Source of the DNA: an uncultured Alphaproteobacteria bacterium | Lineage (GTDB): Bacteria > Pseudomonadota > Alphaproteobacteria > Rhizobiales > Ancalomicrobiaceae | Assembly (NCBI GenBank): GCA_937892955.1 | Contig: CALBKH010000118.1 | Location: 1 to 33,218 of the forward strand | DNA: 33,218 bases | Reading direction: 5' to 3' | Shown here: one piece after another, positions 23,491 to 32,904 of the stretch | How the letters are laid out: each line of letters begins with the position of its first letter | Numbering within the stretch: position 1 is the stretch's first letter | Translations under genes and position numbers: made by a program | The notes under the pieces: generated by a model | The model's input: only the letters and a program-made list of their open reading frames with translations | What the model was told of the DNA's origin: nothing | Databases searched by the model: none

Positions 23491-25974
23491 ATGCTTCCCT
23501 CAACGGATGACGCTTCGTCTGCGACTTGCGTCGAGCCCAAGAAGATCGTGATCTTCTACTCGTCCATCGGTAATGGACACATCAGTGCCGCCAAAGCCAT
23601 TCGGCGCGCTCTGCTCGATCGGCAAATAGGTGCCCAGGTCGTCCTGAAGGACATCCGGTCGTTCATGAATCCGGCTTGGCGTGAACTCGACGAGCGTCTC
23701 TACTGGTTCATCGCGACCAATCTTCCGGAATGTTTCGACGCGCTGTTCCTGTCGTTCAAGCGGCGCGGCAATCAGACCGCTACGCTTTCCGACCTTCCCA
23801 ACGACTATCCGGAAGACCAGGTTGCGCACTACCTTCAGGCGCTGGCACCGGACGCGATCCTCGCGACCCACTACGGCGCAGCCCAGGTGCTCGGAACGCT
23901 GCGGGGGCGTGGCCTGTTGTCGTCGACGCGGATCGGCTGGCTGCACACCGACTACTTCGAAGGCTACTTCCCGCGCATCTCCAAGCGAATCGACCGCACG
24001 TTTCTCGCCCATCCCGATCTGGAGGCGCGCTGGTTGGCCGCCGGAGTGCCGCCCGACAAGGTCGTCACCTCGGGGATGCCGGTCGACGTTCCCACCCTCG
24101 AGCGCAGCGTCCTTCGCCGAGGATTGCGCGACATGGGCCTCGCGACCGACATGGTGACCCTGCTGATCACCACCGGCAGAGAAGGGCTCGGCGATGCGGT
24201 CACGGCGATCGACAGCATCCTGCACGCCTGCGCGACGCCGATCCAGATCATCGTCGTCTGCGGCGCCAACACCGCATGCCGGGCCCAACTCGTCGAACGG
24301 GCGCAACATCTGCCCGACCACACGACGGTGGTGGCCCTGGGTCTGGTACCTCACGACCAGATGGTGGCGCTGATCGGTGCGGTCGATGTGCTGATAACCA
24401 AAGCGGGTGGACTGACGCCGTCGGAAGCCTTTGCCCTGGGAACACCCACGGTCCTCCTCGATGTGATCGGCGGTCACGAACGCGAGAACGCGGAAATGTT
24501 CACGCGTTCTGGTATGGCAGTCCGCGCATCGGACCCGACCACGATCGGCAACGTCGTTCGTGACCTCCTGGAAAGCCCGCCGAAACTCGACGCCATGCTC
24601 GAGGCGCAGAGCACCTTTCGCCGAAACATGCGGATCGACGAGATCGTTCGCTTCGCCTTCGACGACCGCTTCACGCCCATCGAATTGCCCTTCGACTTCG
24701 GCGCGGAGGACGGGACGCCGGTCGACGACGTCGACGAGGCGCTCGCCCGGCTCGACGTCGCCGCCCCCGCCGACATCGAGCTGTTGTTGTCCTACTCGAC
24801 GGCGCGATCACCGCAACGCGTCGTCCTGGAAAATCCATTCGGCCACATCGCCATCCGCCTCGGGGCGGTCGTCTACAGCGCGAACCACATCGCCAAGCCG
24901 ACCAGCGACCCGAACTTTCTCCAACATCTCGACCTGTCCGACTATCTCTACGGTACGGTCCGCCCGTCGTCGTCGCAGGTCCACACCAACACCTACGGGA
25001 TGGCCTACGGCCGCGAGACGCTCGGCCTCCGCGTCGCGGGCGTCGACGCGAACCGGCTCGAGGCGATGCGATCCGAAGTCATCCGGATCGAGGACGAGTA
25101 CCGACGCGGGGTACTGCATTGGGACCGCAGTCGTTTCAACTGCGCGGACGTCGTGGGCCGCATTCTCGCGCGAGCCGGATGGGACGATCGCACCCGGGGC
25201 GCTCGCGTCGGATTCCCCGCCATGCCGCTCGACGTGTTCGAAGCCGCGCGCACCGTCTTCACCGCGGATCCCAGCCTGCGGATCGATCTGGTCGCCTATC
25301 GTCAGGTGCCCGGCGCCAAGGCGAGTTATCGCTTCTCGCGCTTTCCGTTGTCGTTCGTCCAACCCTTGCGTTCGATCGCCAACATCCTGCGCGATCGAGC
25401 GAACGATCCACTGGAGAGCACCGTACATCACCAGGTCGGCAGCGTCCGGGGTGATCGCCGATTGACGGTCGACATTCTTCGGTCGCCCGCATCCGACTCG
25501 AAGCGACAGGAACAGACGCGTGACGAGACGACGATCGAACGAGCCTTCCTCGCCGATCTGCAGCGGCTGATCTCGGTCCACCTCGACGCTCTGTCGTTCA
25601 ATTTCGAGCTTCGCAGTCCATCGAGACTCGACGACGAGTTTCGCAAACTCGTCGAAGGTGCACAGGAACTCCTGGAACGCGCCGTAGCACAGATCGACGC
25701 GATAGGGTCGCCCAATGCCCGGCGTCTACGAGAGATGTGCGATGTGATCCTCTCCATCCAACTTCGCTCGAGGGTGCTCGATGTCCAGACCATCGAGTCT
25801 GCTCGGTCCTCGGCGCGATTTCGGGCCTTTCGAAGCCGGATCAGGCAGACGTTCGAAGGCTTTGCGGCGTCGCCTACATGGCGAGCACGCGTCTGGTCTC
25901 GCGCATTGCGATGGCGCGTCTCGCGGCTGGCGGCCCTGGACACGTGGATCGGCGGGACAGATGAAGCCGATTGA
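23491..25974 (+). CDS. GT28/MGDG-synthase-like glycosyltransferase fused to a predicted permuted papain-like domain
   Basis: 827 residues. The N-terminal half (about 15-400) is a GT-B glycosyltransferase like monogalactosyldiacylglycerol synthase or UgtP: IVIFYSSIGNGHISAAKAI at the start, IGWLHTDYFEGYF (about 150-162), TTGREGLGDAV, and the donor-site segment LITKAGGLTPSEAFALGTP (about 300-318). No signal peptide or membrane helix is evident. After a linker, residues about 430-600 contain ENPFGHIAIRLGAVVYSANH (His452) and, about 100 residues on, RFNCADVVGRILARAG (Cys551). This His-then-Cys order and spacing resemble LRAT-type or other permuted NlpC/P60 or DUF4105-like thiol enzymes. The last 200 residues are helical and Arg-rich. 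The likely role is making a glycolipid and transferring or removing an acyl or amide group. The glycosyltransferase part is well supported; the second domain is a hypothesis. Confidence 0.7.
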   Translation: MLPSTDDASSATCVEPKKIVIFYSSIGNGHISAAKAIRRALLDRQIGAQVVLKDIRSFMNPAWRELDERLYWFIATNLPECFDALFLSFKRRGNQTATLSDLPNDYPEDQVAHYLQALAPDAILATHYGAAQVLGTLRGRGLLSSTRIGWLHTDYFEGYFPRISKRIDRTFLAHPDLEARWLAAGVPPDKVVTSGMPVDVPTLERSVLRRGLRDMGLATDMVTLLITTGREGLGDAVTAIDSILHACATPIQIIVVCGANTACRAQLVERAQHLPDHTTVVALGLVPHDQMVALIGAVDVLITKAGGLTPSEAFALGTPTVLLDVIGGHERENAEMFTRSGMAVRASDPTTIGNVVRDLLESPPKLDAMLEAQSTFRRNMRIDEIVRFAFDDRFTPIELPFDFGAEDGTPVDDVDEALARLDVAAPADIELLLSYSTARSPQRVVLENPFGHIAIRLGAVVYSANHIAKPTSDPNFLQHLDLSDYLYGTVRPSSSQVHTNTYGMAYGRETLGLRVAGVDANRLEAMRSEVIRIEDEYRRGVLHWDRSRFNCADVVGRILARAGWDDRTRGARVGFPAMPLDVFEAARTVFTADPSLRIDLVAYRQVPGAKASYRFSRFPLSFVQPLRSIANILRDRANDPLESTVHHQVGSVRGDRRLTVDILRSPASDSKRQEQTRDETTIERAFLADLQRLISVHLDALSFNFELRSPSRLDDEFRKLVEGAQELLERAVAQIDAIGSPNARRLREMCDVILSIQLRSRVLDVQTIESARSSARFRAFRSRIRQTFEGFAASPTWRARVWSRALRWRVSRLAALDTWIGGTDEAD

Positions 25975-26048
25975 TACCGATCCGTTGTAGTTCCGACCTT
26001 CATCGGCGAAGGCAAGCCCGAACGGGCGCCGGCCGGTCAGGCCGCAAC

Positions 26049-26080
26049 TCACGAAATTCGGACGAGTCCGGATTTCGTGA
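26049..26080. terminator. Hairpin between convergent genes, probable bidirectional terminator or REP-like element
   Basis: TCACGAAATTCGGAC (26049-26063) pairs with GTCCGGATTTCGTGA (26066-26080) with one G-T pair. It sits in the 197-bp gap between the fusion gene (ending 25974, plus) and the TetR gene (ending 26172, minus). Its GAAATTC core recalls the palindromes at 32852 and 33086. Confidence 0.55.
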
Positions 26081-26171
26081 ACTCGGTATGATCCCTGCTG
26101 TTGTCGATCTCTGCGCCCGGCACTCGGAGCGAGCGTGTCCCGTGAGGGGGGTAGCAGAGGGAGGGAAGTGC

Positions 26172-26873
26172 TCATCGGCGGAGCAGCGATGTGGTCGAAA
26201 TCGCGCGCCCGCACTCGGATCTCGCCTCGTCGTGATCGGCGCCGTACCCCTTCAGGAACAACCAGATCGCCGCCTCGATCTGTCGATCCACAACAGCTTG
26301 CGGCAGCGGAGGCAGGCCGAGGGCGCGGTCGAAGGGGATCTGCCCCTGAAGCAGGGCCATGAACTGATCGGCGGCCAGATCCAGGTCTTCGATTTTCAAC
26401 GCACCGTGCTCCGTCATCCGAGCCAGAAGCTTCATCAGGCGACGCTTCACTTCGGACGATCCTTCGGCTTCGAAGGCGAGCGCCAATTTCGGGAAACGGT
26501 GGACCTCTCCTACCAGCAACCGGTACATCGCCAAACCGTCGTCGTCCTGGAACAAGGCGATGAAATCATGCGCGAAGCGACGAAGCGTGCCGGATAGATC
26601 GCCGTCGAAGGTCTCGGGGATGCGGATGCGTGCGGCAAAGTCGGCACAGCTTCCGGTGAGAATCTCGGCGAACAGAATTTCCTTGCTGGCGAAGTGTGCG
26701 TAGAGCGTCGCCTTCGATACCCCTGCTGTCTTGGCGATGAGATCGGTCGAGACGGCATCATAGCCCTGTTCGAGAAACAGCCTGAACGCCGCATCGAAGA
26801 TGAGCCCTACTTTCGAGCTCTTGGACTCCGTGCGCAGTGCCGAACCTTCCATCATCGTCCCACCGCCTTCCAT
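26172..26873 (-). CDS. TetR/AcrR-family repressor of the RND efflux operon
   Basis: 233 residues from the ATG at 26873, or 227 from the tandem ATGATG at 26855/26852, which has GGTGGGA upstream and may be the true start. The HTH is at about residues 24-66 (FDAAFRLFLEQGYDAVSTDLIAKTAGVSKATLYAHFASKEILFAEIL). The C-terminal domain (FAHDFIALFQDDDGLAMYRLLVGEVHRFPKLALAFEAEG) is the AefR/TetR_C_7-like type often found with RND pumps. It is divergent from the NodT-MFP-RND operon, with two palindromes in the shared 149-bp promoter region, the classical layout of a local efflux repressor. Confidence 0.9.
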   Translation of the reverse strand: MEGGGTMMEGSALRTESKSSKVGLIFDAAFRLFLEQGYDAVSTDLIAKTAGVSKATLYAHFASKEILFAEILTGSCADFAARIRIPETFDGDLSGTLRRFAHDFIALFQDDDGLAMYRLLVGEVHRFPKLALAFEAEGSSEVKRRLMKLLARMTEHGALKIEDLDLAADQFMALLQGQIPFDRALGLPPLPQAVVDRQIEAAIWLFLKGYGADHDEARSECGRAISTTSLLRR

Positions 26874-26899
26874 ACCGCGACCGGCCTCTCATCCAAAAG

Positions 26900-26915
26900 T
26901 GAACCGGTCGGTTCA
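26900..26915. promoter_or_regulatory. TetR operator candidate 1
   Basis: TGAACCGGTCGGTTCA is two perfect 7-bp arms around GT. It lies 27 bp upstream of the TetR start, over the likely TetR promoter. The TGAAC/GTTCA half-sites are shared with the second site at 26965-26979, which supports one binding protein. Confidence 0.65.
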
Positions 26916-26964
26916 ATTCGAGCTTGACCAATTCTGCGCCGACGCGCATCTTCGTTCAAGAAAA

Positions 26965-26979
26965 ACTGAACGGTTCAGT
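26965..26979. promoter_or_regulatory. TetR operator candidate 2
   Basis: ACTGAACGGTTCAGT is two perfect 7-bp arms around a central G, 43 bp upstream of the outer-membrane-factor start. It would block the efflux operon promoter when bound. Confidence 0.65.
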
Positions 26980-27022
26980 ACTCTTTACGATTCACCTCTC
27001 CCTCCCCAGCCTCCGGTGAGCC

Positions 27023-28567
27023 ATGCGACTCGTCCCCTCGCGACGTATCCCCCCCACTCGAACGTCGCATTTGTCGGTTTCGTCGTTCGGCCTCGTCGTC
27101 TTGCTCGGAGCCTGCTCGGTCGGTCCGGACTTCGCGTCGCCACAGGCGCCGGACGCCCAAGGGTACACCAGCGACGGTCGCGCCGCGAGCGCGGTCGGGA
27201 CCGATGTCTCCGGGGGCGATGCTCAGCATTTCGTCAAAGGGCGAGATATTCCCGGGGAATGGTGGCGGCTCTTCCGCTCTCGCACGATCAACGCGATGGT
27301 CAGCGAGGCGATCCGCAACCACCCCGACCTCGAAGCAGCCCAGGCCGCGCTGCGGGCCGCCCGCGAAAACGCGCTGGCCGAAGGTGGGTCGCTGCTGCCG
27401 CAGGTGGGATTGACCGCCAGCGAGACACGAATCGGCGTATCACCTGCCCAGAACGGGATGCGCGGACCCGGCAGGATCTTCGATCTCTCGAACACCTCGG
27501 TCGCGGTCTCCTATGACCTGGATGTCTTCGGCGGCGAACGACGCAAGATCGAAGGGTTCGAGGCGGCGGCGGAATCCCAGCGCTTCCAGTTCGAGGCGAC
27601 GCAGTTGGCTCTGACCGCCAATGTCGTCACCACGGTGATCCTCGATGCCTCGCTCCGCGCGCAGATCGCGGCGATCAAGGATATCATCCGTGCCGAGACC
27701 GAACAGCGCGACCTCCTGAAGGCGCAGTTCGGCCTCGGCGCCGTCGCCCAGACCGATGTGCTCCTGCAGGAGTCCAATCTGGCTCAGAGCAAGGCGACAC
27801 TGCCTCCGCTGGAAAAAGCGCTGGCTCAGAACCGCAATCAGTTGATGGCCTATCTCGGCCGGCTGCCGTCGCAAGACCGCGGCGAACAGGTCGCGCTCGG
27901 CGATCTGCGCCTGCCCGGCGAATTGCCGCTCAGCCTGCCGTCGTCGCTGGTGCGCCAGCGGCCCGACGTCCTGGCGGCGGAAGAGAACCTGCGCCGTGCC
28001 AATGCCCAGATCGGTGTCGCCACCGCAGCCATGTTGCCGAAACTGTCGTTGTCGGCGGCTTTCGGCTCGCAGGCCCTTTCGCCGTCCGAACTGTTCGGTG
28101 CGGAGACCGCCGCGTGGAACGTGGCGGCCGGCGTGGCACAACCGATCTTCAAGGGCGGCTCCCTCCTGCATGGACGCGAATCGGCGATCGCCACGCGCGA
28201 TCAGGCGGCGGCGCAATACCGCTCGACGGTGATCAAGGCGTTCCAGAACGTCGCCGATGCGTTGCGTGCCATTCAAGCCGACGCCCGGACGCTCGCCGCC
28301 CAGGTCGAAGCCGAACGGGTCGCGACCCGCAGCCTGGAGATCGCCCGTAGCCAATTCAAAGTGGGCGGCACCACCTGGACGACCGTGTTGACCGCCGATC
28401 AGGCCTATCAGTCCGCCCGCATCGCTCGGGTGAAGGCTCAGGCGCAGCGCCATGCCGACACGGCGGCCCTGTTCCAGGCCCTCGGCGGCGGCTGGTGGAA
28501 CCGGATCGACGAGGGTCCCACGGCGCAGCCGCGCCCGATCGGTGAGATCTTCGCCGGAAGAGATTGA
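27023..28567 (+). CDS. NodT-family outer membrane factor lipoprotein of an RND efflux system
   Basis: 514 residues. The N-terminal signal peptide ends in the lipobox LLGACS (Cys31), so the protein is lipid-anchored in the outer membrane. Family features: SVGPDFASPQAP after the Cys, IPGEWWRLFRSRTINAMVSEAIRNHPDLEAAQAALRAARE, LPLSLPSSLVRQRPDVLAAEENLRRANAQIGVA, and the second TolC repeat ending LALGGGWW-like (FQALGGGWWNR). It forms the trimeric channel through which the pump exports its substrates. It is the first gene of the operon, 66 bp before the membrane fusion protein. Confidence 0.92.
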   Translation: MRLVPSRRIPPTRTSHLSVSSFGLVVLLGACSVGPDFASPQAPDAQGYTSDGRAASAVGTDVSGGDAQHFVKGRDIPGEWWRLFRSRTINAMVSEAIRNHPDLEAAQAALRAARENALAEGGSLLPQVGLTASETRIGVSPAQNGMRGPGRIFDLSNTSVAVSYDLDVFGGERRKIEGFEAAAESQRFQFEATQLALTANVVTTVILDASLRAQIAAIKDIIRAETEQRDLLKAQFGLGAVAQTDVLLQESNLAQSKATLPPLEKALAQNRNQLMAYLGRLPSQDRGEQVALGDLRLPGELPLSLPSSLVRQRPDVLAAEENLRRANAQIGVATAAMLPKLSLSAAFGSQALSPSELFGAETAAWNVAAGVAQPIFKGGSLLHGRESAIATRDQAAAQYRSTVIKAFQNVADALRAIQADARTLAAQVEAERVATRSLEIARSQFKVGGTTWTTVLTADQAYQSARIARVKAQAQRHADTAALFQALGGGWWNRIDEGPTAQPRPIGEIFAGRD

Positions 28568-28633
28568 TCTCGGGATCGCCGGGCGTTCCCCGGTTGCTCG
28601 GCCAAATGTGACGAATTCACGGGAGACGTCGTG

Positions 28634-29746
28634 ATGTGGAAGCGCATGTTGCTCATGCTGCTGGCGGTCGGTGTGGTGTTCGGGGGGCTCGCGGGCTTCC
28701 AGATCTTCAGGACGGGCATGATCGCCAAGATGATGGCCGAGATGGCCAACCCGCGCCAGACCGTGGCCACGGCGGACGCTCGCCAGGAGGCGTGGGCGGA
28801 TCGCTTCTCGGCGATCGGTTCGCTCCGGGCCAAGGACGGCGCCGAACTGGCGCTCGAGGCCAGCGGCATCGTCGATGCCATCGCCTTTTCGTCGGGTGAG
28901 CGGGTCGAAGCCGGCAAGGTCCTGCTGAAGCTCAAGTCCGACGACGATGCCGCCCGGCTCGAAGCTCTGCAGGCGACTCTGCGCCTCGGCCAGATCAACT
29001 ACGATCGCGACGTCGAACAGCTCAAGATCAAGGCGGTGGCCCAGGCCACCGTCGATGCCGATGCCGCCAATCTGAGGAACGCCAAGGCCCAGGTCGACGC
29101 CCAGCGGGCGGCGATCGAAAAGAAGACGTTGAAGGCGCCGTTCTCCGGTCGCCTCGGCATCCGCTCGGTCGATCTCGGTCAGTTCCTGCCCGCCGGCACG
29201 GCGATCGTCACGCTGCAGGCGCTCGATCCGATCCACATCGACTTCTTCCTGCCGCAGCAGGCGTTGGCGCAGATCAAGGCCGGTCAACCGATCGCCGCAC
29301 GAGTCGACACCTGGCCGAACGAGGTTTTCGAAGGCGCGGTCACCGCGATCAACCCCAAGGTCGACACCGCCACTCGAAACGTCCAGATCCGCGCCACCTT
29401 ACAGAACCCCGGCGAGCGTCTGTTGCCCGGCATGTTCGCCCGCGTCGAGATCACCGTCGGCGCACCGAAGAGTGTGATCACCCTCCCGCTGACGGCGATC
29501 ACCTCCAATCCTTATGGCGATACCGCCTTCGTCGTCGAAGGCGAGGCGCCGGAGCAGACGGTGCGTCAGATCTTCGTCAAGACCGGCGAGACGCGCGGCG
29601 ACGTGGTGGCGATCGTCGCCGGCATCGAGGCCGGACAGACGGTGGTCACCGCCGGACAGTTGAAGCTGCACAAGGGATCACCGGTCACCGTCGACAATTC
29701 GATCGTGCCGACCGCGGATCCGGCGCCGACGCCGGTCGACAAGTGA
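28634..29746 (+). CDS. RND efflux membrane fusion protein (HlyD/AcrA family)
   Basis: 370 residues from the ATG at 28634 (a GTG one codon earlier is also possible). The N-terminal hydrophobic segment LLMLLAVGVVFGGLAGFQIF (about residues 6-25) anchors it in the inner membrane; there is no lipobox. The barrel-sandwich and lipoyl region is seen in LEASGIVDAIAFSSGERVEAGKVLLKL and LKAPFSGRLGIRSVDLGQFLPAGTAIVTLQ, with a short coiled-coil hairpin between them. The beta-barrel contains GMFARVEITVG. It links the pump to the outer membrane factor. GGGAGA lies 8 bp upstream. Confidence 0.9.
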   Translation: MWKRMLLMLLAVGVVFGGLAGFQIFRTGMIAKMMAEMANPRQTVATADARQEAWADRFSAIGSLRAKDGAELALEASGIVDAIAFSSGERVEAGKVLLKLKSDDDAARLEALQATLRLGQINYDRDVEQLKIKAVAQATVDADAANLRNAKAQVDAQRAAIEKKTLKAPFSGRLGIRSVDLGQFLPAGTAIVTLQALDPIHIDFFLPQQALAQIKAGQPIAARVDTWPNEVFEGAVTAINPKVDTATRNVQIRATLQNPGERLLPGMFARVEITVGAPKSVITLPLTAITSNPYGDTAFVVEGEAPEQTVRQIFVKTGETRGDVVAIVAGIEAGQTVVTAGQLKLHKGSPVTVDNSIVPTADPAPTPVDK

Positions 29747-29762
29747 AGATGGGGAACGGACG

Positions 29763-32700
29763 ATGACCTTCACCGACATCTTCATCCGCCGCCCGGTGTT
29801 GGCCACGGTGGTGAGCCTGCTGATCCTGGTCCTCGGACTACGCGCCGTTTTCTCGCTGCCGGTGCTGCAATATCCGCGTACCCAGAATGCGGTCGTGACC
29901 GTCACCACGATCTATCCCGGCGCCGATCCCGACGTCGTCGCCGGCTTCATCACCACGCCGCTGGAGGGCGCCATAGCCCAGGCCAACGGCATCGACTACA
30001 TGTCGTCGACCTCGACCTCGAGCGTCTCGACCATCACGGTCAATCTGCGGCTGAACTGGGACAGCGGCAAGGCGCTGACCGAGATCAACGCCAAGGTCAA
30101 CTCCGTTCTCAATCAGCTCCCCAACGGCGCCGAACAACCGGTGTTGTCGCTGAAGGTCGGTCAGACCATCGACTCGATGTACATCGGCTTCCGTTCCGAC
30201 ATTCTCGAACCCAATCAGATCACCGACTATCTGGTGCGCGTCGTTCAGCCGAAGCTCCAATCGGTGGAGGGCGTGCAGACGGCGGAGATCCTCGGCGCCA
30301 AGAGGTTCGCCCTGCGCGCTTGGCTCGATCCGCAAAGGCTCGCCGCTCATCAGTTGACGGCCGCCGACGTCAGCGCAGCGTTGGTCAACAACGACTACAT
30401 CGCCGGCATCGGTTCCACCAAGGGACAGATGATCCAGGTCAACCTCACCGCCTCGACGGCGTTGCATTCGGTCGCCGAGTTCCGCGATCTGGTGGTGAAA
30501 CAGGTCGGCGGCGCCGTGGTGCGCCTGAAGGATGTCGGGGAAATCTCGCTCGGCGCCGACGACTACGACACCTCGATGATCTTCGGAGGCAAGCGTTCGA
30601 TCGCCATCGGCATCCAGGTCGCTCCGACCGCCAATCTGCTCGACGTCATCGGCCGTGTACGCGACGCCATCCCGGCGATCCGCGCCCAACTGCCCGAGGG
30701 GTTGGAGGGCATCGTCCTCTACGATTCCACCGACTTCGTGAACTCCTCGATCGCCGAGGTGATCCGCACTCTGCTCGAGGCGCTGGCCATCGTCACGGTG
30801 GTCGTCTTCCTCTTCCTCGGCTCTTGGCGCTCGGTGCTGATCCCGGTCATCGCCATCCCGTTGTCGTTGGTCGGCACCTTCACGATGATGTTGATCTTCG
30901 GCTTTTCGATCAATCTGCTGACGTTGCTCGCCCTGGTGCTCGCCATCGGCCTCGTCGTCGACGACGCCATCATCGTGGTCGAGAACGTCGAACGCCATCT
31001 GGCCGAGGGCATGGCACCGTTCGGTGCAGCGTTGTCGGCGGCGCGCGAACTCGCCGGCCCGATCATCGTCATGACCGTGGTTCTGGTCGCCGTGTACGTG
31101 CCGCTCGGATTCCAAGGCGGATTGACCGGCGCGCTCTTCACCGAATTCGCCTTCACTCTGGTCGGCGCGGTGACGGTCTCGGCCGTGGTCGCCCTGACGT
31201 TGACGCCGATGATGTCGGCCCATCTTCTGGTGCCGCATGCTCGGCTCGGGCGTTTCGACCGTAAGGTGGTCGACACCATCGACGTGGTGATGTCCTGGGT
31301 CACCACCCGCTACCGCCGCATGCTGACGGGCAGTATCGACTATCTGCCGGTGACGGCGGTCTTCGCGGCGTTGATCTTGACATCGATCGGCTTCCTCTAT
31401 GTCGGCTCCAAGAGCGAACTGGCGCCCGACGAGGATCAGGGCATCGTCATCGGCTTCGCCACGCCCTCGGCCAACGGCACGCTGCAGCAGCGCCAACTCT
31501 ACAACAAGGGGATCTCGGATCGGCTGCTCGCCGTTCCTGAGACACAGACGGTATTCGAATTGAACCTGCCATCCCAGACGATCTTCGGCCACGTCCTGAA
31601 GGCCTGGGACCAACGATCGCGTACCGCCATGGCACTGCTGCCCGGCGATCAGGCGATCTTCGACGGCAACGCCGGACTGAAGACGGTGGCCTTCCTGCCG
31701 CCGGCGCTGCCCGGCGCCAACGGGTTGCCGATCCAGTTCGTCATCGGCACCACCAATGATTTCGACCAGCTCGCCGAAGTATCGAACCTGTTCCAGCAAG
31801 CGGCCCTGAAGACCGGCCGTTTCATCTTCCTCGACAACGATCTGAAGATCGACAAGAAACAGTCGACGGTGCTGATCGACCGCGAAAAGACGGCTCAACT
31901 CGGTCTGAAACTCTCCGACGTCGGCGGGGCACTCGGTGCGCTGATCGGCGGCGGTCACGTCAACTGGTTCTCGCTCGCCGGTCGCTCGTACAAGGTCGTC
32001 CCACAGGTCATGCAGCGCTATCGCCTGACCGCCGATCAGATCCTCGACACCTATCTGCGAGCCGGTGACGGCTCGATGATCACGCTCAGGACCGTCGCTT
32101 CGGTGGTCGACAAGACCGTGCCGGAATCGCTCAACCACTTCCAGCAGGTCAACAGCGCCACCATCGGCGGAGTCGCCTTTCCGGGTGTGACCACCGGCGA
32201 GGCCCTCGAGGCTCTGCAACAGATCGCCAAGGAGGTCCTGCCCCAGGGCTACACCATCGACTACGGCGGTCCGTCGCGACAGTTCGTGCAGGAATCGAGC
32301 GGGATGGTCGCGACCTTCCTCTTCGCCATCCTGATCATCTTCCTGGCTCTGGCGGCACAATTCGAGAGCTTCCGCGATCCCGTGATCATCCTGGTGTCGG
32401 TGCCGATGTCCATCGCCGGCGCCTTGATCTTCATCTTCCTCGGCATCGGCGGCGCGAGCCTGAACATCTACACCCAGGTCGGCCTGATCACCCTGATCGG
32501 CCTCATCTCCAAGCACGGCATCCTGATGGTCGAATTCGCCAACGAACAACAGGAGCACGGACTTTCCAAGCACGATGCGATCATCGAGGCGGCCGCCATT
32601 CGTCTTCGTCCGATCCTGATGACGACCGCTGCCATGGTGCTCGGCGTCGTTCCGCTGATCATGGCGACCGGCGCCGGTGCGGTTTCGCGGTTCGCCATGG

Positions 32701-32843
32701 GCCTGGTCATCGCCACCGGCATGTCGATCGGCACGATCTTCACTCTGCTGGTGGTTCCGGCATTCTACATGATGATTGCCGCGGACCGCTCGAAGGCGAA
32801 GGACACCGCCGAACGCGAGGGAAACATGGTGATCGCACACTGA
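29763..32843 (+). CDS. RND-family (HAE1) inner-membrane multidrug or solvent efflux pump
   Basis: 1026 residues, full length. It starts with the classical MTFTDIFIRRPVLATVVSLLIL helix and contains two large periplasmic loops and twelve predicted membrane helices. The proton-relay aspartates lie in LVVDDAIIVVENVERHL (about residues 400-401) and the relay lysine in LISKHGILMVEFANEQ (about 917). It uses the proton gradient to export hydrophobic compounds. It is 16 bp downstream of the fusion protein. Being near a hydrocarbon catabolic cluster, solvent or phenolic intermediates are plausible substrates, but the sequence does not fix specificity. Confidence 0.93.
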   Translation: MTFTDIFIRRPVLATVVSLLILVLGLRAVFSLPVLQYPRTQNAVVTVTTIYPGADPDVVAGFITTPLEGAIAQANGIDYMSSTSTSSVSTITVNLRLNWDSGKALTEINAKVNSVLNQLPNGAEQPVLSLKVGQTIDSMYIGFRSDILEPNQITDYLVRVVQPKLQSVEGVQTAEILGAKRFALRAWLDPQRLAAHQLTAADVSAALVNNDYIAGIGSTKGQMIQVNLTASTALHSVAEFRDLVVKQVGGAVVRLKDVGEISLGADDYDTSMIFGGKRSIAIGIQVAPTANLLDVIGRVRDAIPAIRAQLPEGLEGIVLYDSTDFVNSSIAEVIRTLLEALAIVTVVVFLFLGSWRSVLIPVIAIPLSLVGTFTMMLIFGFSINLLTLLALVLAIGLVVDDAIIVVENVERHLAEGMAPFGAALSAARELAGPIIVMTVVLVAVYVPLGFQGGLTGALFTEFAFTLVGAVTVSAVVALTLTPMMSAHLLVPHARLGRFDRKVVDTIDVVMSWVTTRYRRMLTGSIDYLPVTAVFAALILTSIGFLYVGSKSELAPDEDQGIVIGFATPSANGTLQQRQLYNKGISDRLLAVPETQTVFELNLPSQTIFGHVLKAWDQRSRTAMALLPGDQAIFDGNAGLKTVAFLPPALPGANGLPIQFVIGTTNDFDQLAEVSNLFQQAALKTGRFIFLDNDLKIDKKQSTVLIDREKTAQLGLKLSDVGGALGALIGGGHVNWFSLAGRSYKVVPQVMQRYRLTADQILDTYLRAGDGSMITLRTVASVVDKTVPESLNHFQQVNSATIGGVAFPGVTTGEALEALQQIAKEVLPQGYTIDYGGPSRQFVQESSGMVATFLFAILIIFLALAAQFESFRDPVIILVSVPMSIAGALIFIFLGIGGASLNIYTQVGLITLIGLISKHGILMVEFANEQQEHGLSKHDAIIEAAAIRLRPILMTTAAMVLGVVPLIMATGAGAVSRFAMGLVIATGMSIGTIFTLLVVPAFYMMIAADRSKAKDTAEREGNMVIAH

Positions 32844-32851
32844 TACCCGTC

Positions 32852-32883
32852 ACATGAAATTCCGCTGCGGCGGAATTTCATGT
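32852..32883 (+). terminator. Perfect 14-bp stem-loop after the RND operon
   Basis: ACATGAAATTCCGC (32852-32865) pairs perfectly with GCGGAATTTCATGT (32870-32883) around TGCG, 8 bp after the pump stop codon. It is the likely operon terminator, and its core is shared with the palindrome at 33086, so it may also be a REP-like repeat. Confidence 0.65.
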
Positions 32884-32904
32884 TGTCACGGCCCGACCGG
32901 CCGA

